Source of the DNA: Leptoclinus maculatus
Taxonomy: Eukaryota; Chordata; Actinopteri; Perciformes; Stichaeidae
NCBI GenBank assembly: GCA_032191485.1
Contig: JAVDOI010000005.1
Location: 6,770,479 to 6,834,478 of the forward strand
Reading direction: 5' to 3'
DNA: 64,000 nt
Shown in pieces: positions 35,352 through 49,042 of the stretch; the stretch's first letter is position 1, and each line of letters starts with the position of its first letter. The notes under the pieces are model-generated. The model was not told the DNA's origin and did not search any database. It saw only the letters and a list, made by a program, of their open reading frames with translations. The position numbers and the translations under genes are program-made.

Positions 35352-35423
35352 AGGTTCCACTGAGATTTGAACTCAGATCACTGGATTCAGAGTCCAGAGT
35401 GCTAACCATTACACCATGGAACC
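35352..35423 (-). tRNA. tRNA-Gln (CTG), intact
   Basis: Canonical body with T4, in a type B unit. Confidence 0.95.
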
Positions 35424-35877
35424 ACTATGTCCTACAAAAATACATAGATTTGGTAGACAGTTTGTTATTTGGCATCCGCTAGTATGTTATCTGTGCAGGG
35501 AATAGGACATAGAAGGCATACACTGGTACCAATGACAAAGAATCTAACAAGACACAGCAACCGCTTTGGGCTAACTTAAGAACTTTAGTAAACTCAGCAG
35601 AGGATTTGGGAGGATCACAAATGATTTGGGAAATGACAAGTCAAGAAATTGTTTTGAATAACTTCCTACAAACAATGAATCCAGCAACATATAGGCCAAC
35701 TGTATACAGACTCATGGTAGGATTACACTGGTTGATAATGTAGAGGCTTACCAATGCTGCTGTTGCAGTATTAGTGCAGTATTTTGTCAAATGCCTGATC
35801 CTTAACATACAAAGCATTGCTGATCTTTCTTTCACAATATCGTGTTACAGGCAACTGAACCAGCAAAAAACACTTAC

Positions 35878-35960
35878 AGTCAGAAGTGGGATTCGAACCC
35901 ACGCCTCCAGTGGAGACTGCGACCTTAACGCAGCGCCTTGGACCGCTCGGCCATCCTGAC
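35878..35960 (-). tRNA. tRNA-Leu (AAG), U73
   Basis: All stems pair. Differs from the CAG form at the anticodon only. Confidence 0.9.
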
Positions 35961-36804
35961 TGAAAAAAACCTGAATTCAATGGAAATTATCATGAATATC
36001 ATAATATAGTACATTAAAAACGTAATGAGATCGTAAATTATTTGTATACTATGCCATGATGTATCATGTCTAAATTTTTGCCGCAATGCAGCGTCTTCCT
36101 ATGAAGCGCTGCGTACACCATTCATGCAAGTGCACATTAGTCCTCTTAGATTACTTTGTAATATTGAGTCCATATTTCTACTGTTTACCTCGCAACCATA
36201 GGATTTGGATTTGACAAAACATAAAACAGTAGCTGCAATGATACGTTTCCAGAGTTGAAAAATCAGGTGTGTGACTACTCTTAAATAGTTTTCTTTCTTT
36301 TGCCATCTAATGAGCCTTTAAGTGCATTAATCTGTTCCACCATCACGACGTCTTGAATCAGTATTCAATGGCGTTGACCCCACCAACACAGCTCCTTGTG
36401 TTTTTTTAACACAAAAATGGTTGGACTCAGCCACCATCCGACATCGGAAAGCTGTGGGTGGATGGGGTTTCCAAAGCTGGTCGACCGTCCAACAAGCACC
36501 TCTGATGGAGTATACGGGTCCCTTGAAGACCAACACTGTTGACTCTAACGGCAGGAATCTGAGTTGAAATCTCAGTCAAACTTCTTTTTTTATGGTGATT
36601 ATAAGACAGAATTCAAAGTGTGCATCCATCATTTCTGTCAAAACCATTTCACTCTCTGTAAATAGTACTTCATTCTTAGTTCACTCCTCTCTGGTCTCAC
36701 TTGTACCTGAAGCAAGATGGCCACACCAGTCCATTGACTGTCATCCTACTTTTAGGGAGATGTGGAAAGGTTGCATTGTTTGACCTTTAGTCTAGCTTAA
36801 AATC

Positions 36805-36876
36805 AGGTTCCACTGAGATTTGAACTCAGATCACTGGATTCAGAGTCCAGAGTGCTAACCATTACACCATGGAACC
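36805..36876 (-). tRNA. tRNA-Gln (CTG), intact
   Basis: Canonical body with T4. This is the last Gln copy with an intact A box and CTG anticodon before the long run of A-box-broken copies. Confidence 0.95.
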
Positions 36877-37330
36877 ACTATGTCCTACAAAAATACATAG
36901 ATTTGGTAGACAGTTTGTTATTTGGCATCCGCTAGTATGTTATCTGTGCAGGGAATAGGACATAGAAGGCATACACTGGTACCAATGACAAAGAATCTAA
37001 CAAGACACAGCAACCGCTTTGGGCTAACTTAAGAACTTTAGTAAACTCAGCAGAGGATTTGGGAGGATCACAAATGATTTGGGAAATGACAAGTCAAGAA
37101 ATTGTTTTGAATAACTTCCTACAAACAATGAATCCAGCAACATATAGGCCAACTGTATACAGACTCATGGTAGGATTACACTGGTTGATAATGTAGAGGC
37201 TTACCAATGCTGCTGTTGCAGTATTAGTGCAGTATTTTGTCAAATGCCTGATCCTTAACATACAAAGCATTGCTGATCTTTCTTTCACAATATCGTGTTA
37301 CAGGCAACTGAACCAGCAAAAAACACTTAC

Positions 37331-37413
37331 AGTCAGAAGTGGGATTCGAACCCACGCCTCCAGTGGAGACTGCGACCTTAACGCAGCGCCTTGGACCGCT
37401 CGGCCATCCTGAC
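37331..37413 (-). tRNA. tRNA-Leu (AAG), U73
   Basis: As the 35878 copy. Confidence 0.9.
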
Positions 37414-38257
37414 TGAAAAAAACCTGAATTCAATGGAAATTATCATGAATATCATAATATAGTACATTAAAAACGTAATGAGATCGTAAATTATTTGTAT
37501 ACTATGCCATGATGTATCATGTCTAAATTTTTGCCGCAATGCAGCGTCTTCCTATGAAGCGCTGCGTACACCATTCATGCAAGTGCACATTAGTCCTCTT
37601 AGATTACTTTGTAATATTGAGTCCATATTTCTACTGTTTACCTCGCAACCATAGGATTTGGATTTGACAAAACATAAAACAGTAGCTGCAATGATACGTT
37701 TCCAGAGTTGAAAAATCAGGTGTGTGACTACTCTTAAATAGTTTTCTTTCTTTTGCCATCTAATGAGCCTTTAAGTGCATTAATCTGTTCCACCATCACG
37801 ACGTCTTGAATCAGTATTCAATGGCGTTGACCCCACCAACACAGCTCCTTGTGTTTTTTTAACACAAAAATGGTTGGACTCAGCCACCATCCGACATCGG
37901 AAAGCTGTGGGTGGATGGGGTTTCCAAAGCTGGTCGACCGTCCAACAAGCACCTCTGATGGAGTATACGGGTCCCTTGAAGACCAACACTGTTGACTCTA
38001 ACGGCAGGAATCTGAGTTGAAATCTCAGTCAAACTTCTTTTTTTATGGTGATTATAAGACAGAATTCAAAGTGTGCATCCATCATTTCTGTCGAAACCAT
38101 TTCACTCTCTGTAAATAGTACTTCATTCTTAGTTCACTCCTCTCTGGTCTCACTTGTACCTGAAGCAAGATGGCCACACCAGTCCATTGACTGTCATCCT
38201 ACTTTTAGGGAGATGTGGAAAGGTTGCATTGTTTGACCTTTAGTCTAGCTTAAAATC

Positions 38258-38329
38258 AGGTTCCACTGAGATTTGAACTCAGATCACTGGATTCAGAGTC
38301 CAGAGTGCTATATATTACACCATGGAACC
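38258..38329 (-). tRNA. tRNA-Gln (CTG), A box broken, probable pseudogene
   Basis: AATGGTTAGCA in the D-loop has become AATATATAGCA, removing the invariant G18G19 that form the D-loop/T-loop contact and part of the A box. T arm, anticodon and T4 are normal. This is the first of 15 copies with the change. Confidence 0.82.
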
Positions 38330-38783
38330 ACTATGTCCTACAAAAATACATAGATTTGGTAGACAGTTTGTTATTTGGCATCCGCTAGTATGTTATCTGT
38401 GCAGGGAATAGGACATAGAAGGCATACACTGGTACCAATGACAAAGAATCTAACAAGACACAGCAACCACTTTGGGCTAACTTAAGAACTTTAGTAAACT
38501 CAGCAGAGGATTTGGGAGGATCACAAATGATTTGGGAAATGACAAGTCAAGAAATTGTTTTGAATAACTTCCTACAAACAATGAATCCAGCAACATATAG
38601 GCCAACTGTATACAGACTCATGGTAGGATTACACTGGTTGATAATGTAGAGGCTTACCAATGCTGCTGTTGCAGTATTAGTGCAGTATTTTGTCAAATGC
38701 CTGATCCTTAACATACAAAGCATTGCTGATCTTTCTTTCACAATATCGTGTTACAGGCAACTGAACCAGCAAAAAACACTTAC

Positions 38784-38866
38784 AGTCAGAAGTGGGATTC
38801 GAACCCACGCCTCCAGTGGAGACTGCGACCTTAACGCAGCGCCTTGGACCGCTCGGCCATCCTGAC
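38784..38866 (-). tRNA. tRNA-Leu (AAG), U73
   Basis: As the 35878 copy; counterpart of 53347 in the second block. Confidence 0.9.
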
Positions 38867-39710
38867 TGAAAAAAACCTGAATTCAATGGAAATTATCATG
38901 AATATCATAATATAGTACATTAAAAACGTAATGAGATCGTAAATTATTTGTATACTATGCCATGATGTATCATGTCTAAATTTTTGCCGCAATGCAGCGT
39001 CTTCCTATGAAGCGCTGCGTACACCATTCATGCAAGTGCACATTAGTCCTCTTAGATTACTTTGTAATATTGAGTCCATATTTCTACTGTTTACCTCGCA
39101 ACCATAGGATTTGGATTTGACAAAACATAAAACAGTAGCTGCAATGATACGTTTCCAGAGTTGAAAAATCAGGTGTGTGACTACTCTTAAATAGTTTTCT
39201 TTCTTTTGCCATCTAATGAGCCTTTAAGTGCATTAATCTGTTCCACCATCACGACGTCTTGAATCAGTATTCAATGGCGTTGACCCCACCAACACAGCTC
39301 CTTGTGTTTTTTTAACACAAAAATGGTTGGACTCAGCCACCATCCGACATCGGAAAGCTGTGGGTGGATGGGGTTTCCAAAGCTGGTCGACCGTCCAACA
39401 AGCACCTCTGATGGAGTATACGGGTCCCTTGAAGACCAACACTGTTGACTCTAACGGCAGGAATCTGAGTTGAAATCTCAGTCAAACTTCTTTTTTTATG
39501 GTGATTATAAGACAGAATTCAAAGTGTGCATCCATCATTTCTGTCGAAACCATTTCACTCTCTGTAAATAGTACTTCATTCTTAGTTCACTCCTCTCTGG
39601 TCTCACTTGTACCTGAAGCAAGATGGCCACACCAGTCCATTGACTGTCATCCTACTTTTAGGGAGATGTGGAAAGGTTGCATTGTTTGACCTTTAGTCTA
39701 GCTTAAAATC

Positions 39711-39782
39711 AGGTTCCACTGAGATTTGAACTCAGATCACTGGATTCAGAGTCCAGAGTGCTATATATTACACCATGGAACC
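39711..39782 (-). tRNA. tRNA-Gln (CTG), A box broken, probable pseudogene
   Basis: Carries the TATATA D-loop change only. Confidence 0.82.
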
Positions 39783-40236
39783 ACTATGTCCTACAAAAAT
39801 ACATAGATTTGGTAGACAGTTTGTTATTTGGCATCCGCTAGTATGTTATCTGTGCAGGGAATAGGACATAGAAGGCATACACTGGTACCAATGACAAAGA
39901 ATCTAACAAGACACAGCAACCACTTTGGGCTAACTTAAGAACTTTAGTAAACTCAGCAGAGGATTTGGGAGGATCACAAATGATTTGGGAAATGACAAGT
40001 CAAGAAATTGTTTTGAATAACTTCCTACAAACAATGAATCCAGCAACATATAGGCCAACTGTATACAGACTCATGGTAGGATTACACTGGTTGATAATGT
40101 AGAGGCTTACCAATGCTGCTGTTGCAGTATTAGTGCAGTATTTTGTCAAATGCCTGATCCTTAACATACAAAGCATTGCTGATCTTTCTTTCACAATATC
40201 GTGTTACAGGCAACTGAACCAGCAAAAAACACTTAC

Positions 40237-40319
40237 AGTCAGAAGTGGGATTCGAACCCACGCCTCCAGTGGAGACTGCGACCTGAACGCAGCGCCTTGG
40301 ACCGCTCGGCCATCCTGAC
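40237..40319 (-). tRNA. tRNA-Leu (CAG), U73
   Basis: Body intact except U73. The 5' flank is AAAAATCCC. Confidence 0.92.
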
Positions 40320-41164
40320 TGAAAAATCCCTGAATTCAATGGAAATTATCATAAATATCATAATATAGAACATTAAAAAACGTAATGAGATCGTAAATTA
40401 TTTGTATACTATGCCATGATGTATCATGTCTCAATATTTGCCGCAATGCAGCGTCTTCCTATGAGGCGCTGCGTACACCATTCATGCAAGTGCACATTAG
40501 TCCTCTTAGATTACTGTGTAATATTAAGTTCATATTTCTACTGTTTACCTCGCAACCATAGGATTTGGATTTGACAAAACATAAAACAGTAGCTGCAATG
40601 ATACGTTTCCAGAGTTGAAAAATCAGGTGTGTGAGTACTCTAAAATAGTTTTCTTTCTTTTGCCATCTAATGAGCCTTTAAGTGCATTAATCTGTTCCAC
40701 CAACACAACGTCTTGAATCAGTATTCAATGGCGTTGACCCCACCAACACAGCTCCTTGTGATTTTTTAACACAAAAATGGTTGGACTCAGCCACCATCCG
40801 ACGTCGGAAAGCTGTGGGTGGATGGGGTTTCCAAAGCTGGTCGACCGTCCAACAAGCACCTCTGATGGAGTATACGGGTCCCTTGATGACCAACATTGTT
40901 GACTCTAACAGCAGGAATCTGAGTTGAAATCTCAGTCAAACTTCTTTTTTTATGGTGATTATAAGACAGAATTCAAAGTGTGCATCCATCATTTCTGTCG
41001 AAACCATTTCACTCTCTGTAAATAGTACTTCATTCTTAGTTCACTCCTCTCTGGTCTCACTTGTACCTGAAGCAAGATGGCCACACCAGTCCATTGACTG
41101 TCATCCTACTTTTAGGGAGACGTGGAAAGGTTGCATTGTTTGACCTTTAGTCTAGCTTAAAATC

Positions 41165-41236
41165 AGGTTCCACTGAGATTTGAACTCAGATCACTGGATT
41201 CAGAGTCCAGAGTGCTATATATTACACCATGGAACC
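41165..41236 (-). tRNA. tRNA-Gln (CTG), A box broken, probable pseudogene
   Basis: Carries the TATATA D-loop change only. Confidence 0.82.
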
Positions 41237-41690
41237 ACTATGTCCTACAAAAATACATAGATTTGGTAGACAGTTTGTTATTTGGCATCCGCTAGTATGT
41301 TATCTGTGCAGGGAATAGGACATAGAAGGCATACACTGGTACCAATGACAAAGAATCTAACAAGACACAGCAACCACTTTGGGCTAACTTAAGAACTTTA
41401 GTAAACTCAGCAGAGGATTTGGGAGGATCACAAATGATTTGGGAAATGACAAGTCAAGAAATTGTTTTGAATAACTTCCTACAAACAATGAATCCAGCAA
41501 CATATAGGCCAACTGTACACAGACTCATCGTAGGATTACACTGGTTGATAATGTAGAGGCTTACCAATGCTGCTGTTGCAGTATTAGTGCAGTATTTTGT
41601 CAAATGCCTGATCCTTAACATACAAAGCATTGCTGATCTTTCTTTCACAATATCGTGTTACAGGCAACTGAACCAGCAAAAAACACTTAC

Positions 41691-41773
41691 AGTCAGAAGT
41701 GGGATTCGAACCCACGCCTCCAGTGGAGACTGCGACCTGAACGCAGCGCCTTGGACCGCTCGGCCATCCTGAC
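41691..41773 (-). tRNA. tRNA-Leu (CAG), U73
   Basis: Body intact except U73. Confidence 0.92.
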
Positions 41774-42618
41774 TGAAAAATCCCTGAATTCAATGGAAAT
41801 TATCATAAATATCATAATATAGAACATTAAAAAACGTAATGAGATCGTAAATTATTTGTATACTATGCCATGATGTATCATGTCTCAATTTTTGCCGCAA
41901 TGCAGCGTCTTCCTATGAAGCGCTGCGTACACCATTCATGCAAGTGCACATTAGTCCTCTTAGATTACTTTGTAATATTAAGTCCATATTTCTACTGTTT
42001 ACCTCGCAACCATAGGATTTGGATTTGACAAAACATAAAACAGTAGCTGCAATGATACGTTTCCAGAGTTGAAAAATCAGGTGTGTGACTACTCTTAAAT
42101 AGTTTTCTTTCTTTTGCCATCTAATGAGCCTTTAAGTGCATTAATCTGTTCCACCATCACGACGTCTTGAATCAGTATTCAATGGCGTTGACCCCACCAA
42201 CACAGCTCCTTGTGTTTTTTTAACACAAAAATGGTTGGACTCAGCCACCATCCGACATCGGAAAGCTGTGGGTGGATGGGGTTTCCAAAGCTGGTCGACC
42301 GTCCAACAAGCACCTCTGATGGAGTATACGGGTCCCTTGAAGACCAACACTGTTGACTCTAACGGCAGGAATCTGAGTTGAAATCTCAGTCAAACTTCTT
42401 TTTTTATGGTGATTATAAGACAGAATTCAAAGTGTGCATCCATCATTTCTGTCGAAACCATTTCACTCTCTGTAAATAGTACTTCATTCTTAGTTCACTC
42501 CTCTCTGGTCTCACTTGTACCTGAAGCAAGATGGCCACACCAGTCCATTGACTGTCATCCTACTTTTAGGGAGATGTGGAAAGGTTGCATTGTTTGACCT
42601 TTAGTCTAGCTTAAAATC

Positions 42619-42690
42619 AGGTTCCACTGAGATTTGAACTCAGATCACTGGATTCAGAGTCAAGAGTGCTATATATTACACCATGGAACC
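42619..42690 (-). tRNA. tRNA-Gln (CTG), A box and anticodon stem broken
   Basis: In addition to the TATATA change, the anticodon stem reads CTTGA, so T29 opposes C41. Shared with copies at 46980, 57182 and 62997. Confidence 0.8.
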
Positions 42691-43144
42691 ACTATGTCCT
42701 ACAAAAATACATAGATTTGGTAGACAGTTTGTTATTTGGCATCCGCTAGTATGTTATCTGTGCAGGGAATAGGACATAGAAGGCATACACTGGTACCAAT
42801 GACAAAGAATCTAACAAGACACAGCAACCGCTTTGGGCTAACTTAAGAACTTTAGTAAACTCAGCAGAGGATTTGGGAGGATCACAAATGATTTGGGAAA
42901 TGACAAGTCAAGAAATTGTTTTGAATAACTTCCTACAAACAATGAATCCAGCAACATATAGGCCAACTGTATACAGACTCATGGTAGGATTGAACTGGTT
43001 GATAATGTAGAGGCTTACCAATGCTGCTGTTGCAGTATTAGTGCAGTATTTTGTCAAATGCCTGATCCTTAACATACAAAGCATTGCTGATCTTTCTTTC
43101 ACAATATCGTGTTACAGGCAACTGAACCAGCAAAAAACACTTAC

Positions 43145-43227
43145 AGTCAGAAGTGGGATTCGAACCCACGCCTCCAGTGGAGACTGCGACCTGAACGCAG
43201 CGCCTTGGACCGCTCAGCCATCCTGAC
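43145..43227 (-). tRNA. tRNA-Leu (CAG), U73
   Basis: The D-stem has a G-U (GGCTGAGC), and the 5' flank is GACTGAATAAACC. The counterpart is at 57708. Confidence 0.9.
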
Positions 43228-44072
43228 TGAATAAACCCTGAATTCAATGGAAATTATCATAAATATCATAATATAGTACATTAAAAAACGTAATGAGATC
43301 GTAAATTATTTGTATACTATGCCATGATGTATCATGTCTCAATTTTTGCCGCAATGCAGCGTCTTCCTATGAGGCGCTGCGTACACCATTCATGCAAGTG
43401 CACATTAGTCCTCTTAGATTACTTTGTAATATTAAGTCCATATTTCTACTGTTTACCTCGCAACCATAGGATTTGGATTTGACAAAACATAAAACAGTTG
43501 CTGCAATGATATGTTTCCAGAGTTGAAAAATCAGGTGTGTGAGTACTCTAAAATAGTTTTCTTTCTTTTGCCATCTAATGAGCCTTTAAGTGCATTAATC
43601 TGTTCCACCAACACAACGTCTTGAATCAGTATTCAATGGTGTTGACCCCACCAACACAGCTCCTTGTGTTTTTTTAACACAAAAATGGTTGGACTCAGCC
43701 ACCATCCGACGTCGGAAAGCTGTGGGTGGATGGGGTTTCCAAAGCTGGTCGACCGTCCAACAAGCACCTCTGATGGAGTATGCGGGTCCCTTGATGACCA
43801 ACACTGTTGACTCTAAAGGCAGGAATCTGAGTTGAAATCTCAGTCAAACTTCTTTTTTTATGGTGATTATAAGACAGAATTCAAAGTGTGCATCCATCAT
43901 TTCTGTCAAAACCATTTCACTCTCTGTAAATAGTACTTCATTCTTAGTTCACTCCTCTCTGGTCTCACTTGTACCTGAAGCAAGATGGCCACACCAGTCC
44001 ATTGACTGTCATCCTACTTTTAGGGAGATGTGGAAAGGTTGCATTGTTTGACCTTTAGTCTAGCTTAAAATC

Positions 44073-44144
44073 AGGTTCCACTGAGATTTGAACTCAGATC
44101 ACTGGATTCAGAGTCCAGAGTGCTATATATTACACCATGGAACC
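44073..44144 (-). tRNA. tRNA-Gln (CTG), A box broken, probable pseudogene
   Basis: TATATA D-loop change. The 5' flank has CACTTTGTCC, a marker shared with 58636 and 60090. Confidence 0.82.
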
Positions 44145-44598
44145 ACTTTGTCCTACAAAAATACATAGATTTGGTAGACAGTTTGTTATTTGGCATCCGC
44201 TAGTATGTTATCTGTGCAGGGAATAGGACATAGAAGGCATACACTGGTACCAATGACAAAGAATCTAACAAGACACAGCAACCACTTTGGGCTAACTTAA
44301 GAACTTTAGTAAACTCAGCAGAGGATTTGGGAGGATCACAAATGATTTGGGAAATGACAAGTCAAGAAATTGTTTTGAATAACTTCCTACAAACAATGAA
44401 TCCAGCAACATATAGGCCAACTGTATACAGACTCATGGTAGGATTGAACTGGTTGATAATGTAGAGGCTTACCAATGCTGCTGTTGCAGTATTAGTGCAG
44501 TATTTTGTCAAATGCCTGATCCTTAACATACAAAGCATTGCTGATCTTTCTTTCACAATATCGTGTTACAGGCAACTGAACCAGCAAAAAACACTTAC

Positions 44599-44681
44599 AG
44601 TCAGAAGTGGGATTCGAACCCACGCCTCCAGTGGAGACTGCGACCTGAACGCAGCGCCTTGGACCGCTCGGCCATCCTGAC
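44599..44681 (-). tRNA. tRNA-Leu (CAG), U73
   Basis: Body intact except U73. Confidence 0.92.
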
Positions 44682-45526
44682 TGAAAAAACCCTGAATTCA
44701 ATGGAAATTATCATAAATATCATAATATAGTACATTAAAAAACGTAATGAGATCGTAAATTATTTGTATACTATGCCATGATGTATCATGTCTCAATTTT
44801 TGCCGCAATGCAGCGTCTTCCTATGAGGCGCTGCGTACACCATTCATGCAAGTGCACATTAGTCCTCTTAGATTACTTTGTAATATTAAGTCCATATTTC
44901 TACTGTTTACCTATCAACCATAGGATTTGGATTTGACAAAACATAAAACAGTTGCTGCAATGATATGTTTCCAGAGTTGAAAAATCAGGTGTGTGAGTAC
45001 TCTAAAATAGTTTTCTTTCTTTTGCCATCTAATGAGCCTTTAAGTGCATTAATCTGTTCCACCAACACAACGTCTTGAATCAGTATTCAATGGTGTTGAC
45101 CCCACCAACACAGCTCCTTGTGTTTTTTTAACACAAAAATGGTTGGACTCAGCCACCATCCGACGTCGGAAAGCTGTGGGTGGATGGGGTTTCCAAAGCT
45201 GGTCGACCGTCCAACAAGCACCTCTGATGGAGTATGCGGGTCCCTTGATGACCAACACTGTTGACTCTAAAGGCAGGAATCTGAGTTGAAATCTCAGTCA
45301 AACTTCTTTTTTTATGGTGATTATAAGACAGAATTCAAAGTGTGCATCCATCATTTCTGTCAAAACCATTTCACTCTCTGTAAATAGTACTTCATTCTTA
45401 GTTCACTCCTCTCTGGTCTCACTTGTACCTGAAGCAAGATGGCCACACCAGTCCATTGACTGTCATCCTACTTTTAGGGAGATGTGGAAAGGTTGCATTG
45501 TTTGACCTTTAGTCTAGCTTAAAATC

Positions 45527-45598
45527 AGGTTCCACTGAGATTTGAACTCAGATCACTGGATTCAGAGTCCAGAGTGCTATATATTACACCATGGAACC
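45527..45598 (-). tRNA. tRNA-Gln (CTG), A box broken, probable pseudogene
   Basis: Carries the TATATA D-loop change only. Confidence 0.82.
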
Positions 45599-46052
45599 AC
45601 TATGTCCTACAAAAATACATAGATTTGGTAGACAGTTTGTTATTTGGCATCCGCTAGTATGTTATCTGTGCAGGGAATAGGACATAGAAGGCATACACTG
45701 GTACCAATGACAAAGAATCTAACAAGACACAGCAACCACTTTGGGCTAACTTAAAAACTTTAGTAAACTCAGCAGAGGATTTGGGAGGATCACAAATGAT
45801 TTGGGAAATGACAAGTCAAGAAATTGTTTTGAATAACTTCCTACAAACAATGAATCCAGCAACATATAGGCCAACTGTATACAGACTCATGGTAGGATTA
45901 CACAGGTTGATAATGTAGAGGCTTACCAATGCTGCTGTTGCAGTAATAGTGCAGTATTTTGTCAAATGCCTGATCCTTAACATACAAAGCATTGCTGATC
46001 TTTCTTTCACAATAGTGTGTTACAGGCAACGGAACCAGCAAAAAACACTTAC

Positions 46053-46135
46053 AGTCAGAAGTGGGATTCGAACCCACAACTCCAGTGGAGACTGCGACCT
46101 TAACGCAGCGCCTTAGACCGCTCGGCCATCCTGAC
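46053..46135 (-). tRNA. tRNA-Leu (AAG), U73
   Basis: D-loop GGTCTAAGG, and two bases changed between the variable arm and T-stem (ACAACTCC on the plus strand). Stems pair. The counterpart is at 62070. Confidence 0.89.
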
Positions 46136-46979
46136 TGAAAAAACCCTGAATTCAATGGAAATTATCATGAATATCATAATATAGTACATTAAAAACGTAA
46201 TGAGATCGTAAATTATTTGTATACTATGCCATGATGTATCATGTCTCAATTTTTGCCGCAATGCAGCGTCTTCCTATGAAGCGCTGCGTACACCATTCAT
46301 GCAAGTGCACATTAGTCCTCTTAGATTACTTTGTAATATTAAGTCCATATTTCTACTGTTTACCTCGCAACCATAGGATTTGGATTTGACAAAACATAAA
46401 ACAGTAGCTGCAATGATACGTTTCCAGAGTTGAAAAATCAGGTGTGTGACTACTCTTAAATAGTTTTCTTTCTTTTGCCATCTAATGAGCCTTTAAGTGC
46501 ATTAATCTGTTCCACCATCACGACGTCTTGAATCAGTATTCAATGGCGTTGACCCCACCAACACAGCTCCTTGTGTTTTTTTAACACAAAAATGGTTGGA
46601 CTCAGCCACCATCCGACATCGGAAAGCTGTGGGTGGATGGGGTTTCCAAAGCTGGTCGACCGTCCAACAAGCACCTCTGATGGAGTATACGGGTCCCTTG
46701 AAGACCAACACTGTTGACTCTAACGGCAGGAATCTGAGTTGAAATCTCAGTCAAACTTCTTTTTTTATGGTGATTATAAGACAGAATTCAAAGTGTGCAT
46801 CCATCATTTCTGTCGAAACCATTTCACTCTCTGTAAATAGTACTTCATTCTTAGTTCACTCCTCTCTGGTCTCACTTGTACCTGAAGCAAGATGGCCACA
46901 CCAGTCCATTGACTGTCATCCTACTTTTAGGGAGATGTGGAAAGGTTGCATTGTTTGACCTTTAGTCTAGCTTAAAATC

Positions 46980-47051
46980 AGGTTCCACTGAGATTTGAAC
47001 TCAGATCACTGGATTCAGAGTCAAGAGTGCTATATATTACACCATGGAACC
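46980..47051 (-). tRNA. tRNA-Gln (CTG), A box and anticodon stem broken
   Basis: Same double defect as the 42619 copy. Confidence 0.8.
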
Positions 47052-47505
47052 ACTATGTCCTACAAAAATACATAGATTTGGTAGACAGTTTGTTATTTGG
47101 CATCCGCTAGTATGTTATCTGTGCAGGGAATAGGACATAGAAGGCATACACTGGTACCAATGACAAAGAATCTAACAAGACACAGCAACCGCTTTGGGCT
47201 AACTTAAGAACTTTAGTAAACTCAGCAGAGGATTTGGGAGGATCACAAATGATTTGGGAAATGACAAGTCAAGAAATTGTTTTGAATAACTTCCTACAAA
47301 CAATGAATCCAGCAACATATAGGCCAACTGTATACAGACTCATGGTAGGATTGAACTGGTTGATAATGTAGAGGCTTACCAATGCTGCTGTTGCAGTATT
47401 AGTGCAGTATTTTGTCAAATGCCTGATCCTTAACATACAAAGCATTGCTGATCTTTCTTTCACAATATCGTGTTACAGGCAACTGAACCAGCAAAAAACA
47501 CTTAC

Positions 47506-47588
47506 AGTCAGAAGTGGGATTCGAACCCACGCCTCCAGTGGAGACTGCGACCTGAACGCAGCGCCTTGGACCGCTCGGCCATCCTGAC
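47506..47588 (-). tRNA. tRNA-Leu (CAG), U73
   Basis: Body intact except U73. Confidence 0.92.
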
Positions 47589-48433
47589 TGAAAAAACCCT
47601 GAATTCAATGGAAATTATCATAAATATCATAATATAGTACATTAAAAAACGTAATGAGATCGTAAATTATTTGTATACTATGCCATGATGTATCATGTCT
47701 CAATTTTTGCCGCAATGCAGCGTCTTCCTATGAGGCGCTGCGTACACCATTCATGCAAGTGCACATTAGTCCTCTTAGATTACTTTGTAATATTAAGTCC
47801 ATATTTCTACTGTTTACCTCGCAACCATAGGATTTGGATTTGACAAAACATAAAACAGTTGCTGCAATGATATGTTTCCAGAGTTGAAAAATCAGGTGTG
47901 TGAGTACTCTAAAATAGTTTTCTTTCTTTTGCCATCTAATGAGCCTTTAAGTGCATTAATCTGTTCCACCAACACAACGTCTTGAATCAGTATTCAATGG
48001 TGTTGACCCCACCAACACAGCTCCTTGTGTTTTTTTAACACAAAAATGGTTGGACTCAGCCACCATCCGACGTCGGAAAGCTGTGGGTGGATGGGGTTTC
48101 CAAAGCTGGTCGACCGTCCAACAAGCACCTCTGATGGAGTATGCGGGTCCCTTGATGACCAACACTGTTGACTCTAAAGGCAGGAATCTGAGTTGAAATC
48201 TCAGTCAAACTTCTTTTTTTATGGTGATTATAAGACAGAATTCAAAGTGTGCATCCATCATTTCTGTCAAAACCATTTCACTCTCTGTAAATAGTACTTA
48301 ATTCTTAGTTCACTCCTCTCTGGTCTCACTTGTACCTGAAGCAAGATGGCCACACCAGTCCATTGACTGTCATCCTACTTTTAGGGAGATGTGGAAAGGT
48401 TGCATTGTTTGACCTTTAGTCTAGCTTAAAATC

Positions 48434-48505
48434 AGGTTCCACTGAGATTTGAACTCAGATCACTGGATTCAGAGTCCAGAGTGCTATATATTACACCATG
48501 GAACC
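48434..48505 (-). tRNA. tRNA-Gln (CTG), A box broken, probable pseudogene
   Basis: Carries the TATATA D-loop change; last copy of the first run. Confidence 0.82.
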
Positions 48506-48959
48506 ACTATGTCCTACAAAAATACATTGATTTGGTAGACAGTTTGTTATTTGGCATCCGCTAGTATGTTATCTGTGCAGGGAATAGGACATAGAAGGCA
48601 TACACTGGTACCAATGACAAAGAATCTAACAAGACACAGCAACCGCTTTGGGCTAACTTAAGAACTTTAGTAAACTCAGCAGAGGATTTGGGAGGATCAC
48701 AAATGATTTGGGAAATGACAAGTCAAGAAATTGTTTTGAATAACTTCCTACAAACAATGAATCCAGCAACATATAGGCCAACTGTATACAGACTCATGGT
48801 AGGATTACACTGGTTGATAATGTAGAGGCTTACCAATGCTGCTGTTGCAGTATTAGTGCAGTATTTTGTCAAATGCCTGATCCTTAACATACAAAGCATT
48901 GCTGATCTTTCTTTCACAATATCGTGTTACAGGCAACTGAACCAGCAAAAAACACTTAC

Positions 48960-49042
48960 AGTCAGAAGTGGGATTCGAACCCACGCCTCCAGTGGAGACT
49001 GCGACCTGAACGCAGCGCCTTGGACCGCTCGGCCATCCTGAC
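48960..49042 (-). tRNA. tRNA-Leu (CAG), U73
   Basis: Body intact except U73. Confidence 0.92.

Larger units (their letters stand above)
38400..47600. repeat. Higher-order block, copy 1
   Basis: About six units whose private variants recur at +14563 bp in copy 2: CAATATTTGCC (40434), ACTGTGTAATATTAAGTTC (40514), TGTACACAGACTC (41514), GCTCAGCC with GACTGAATAAACC (43215) and CACTTTGTCC (44145). The AAG Leu copy with ACCCACAACTCC (46053) matches at +16017. Limits are approximate. Confidence 0.85.
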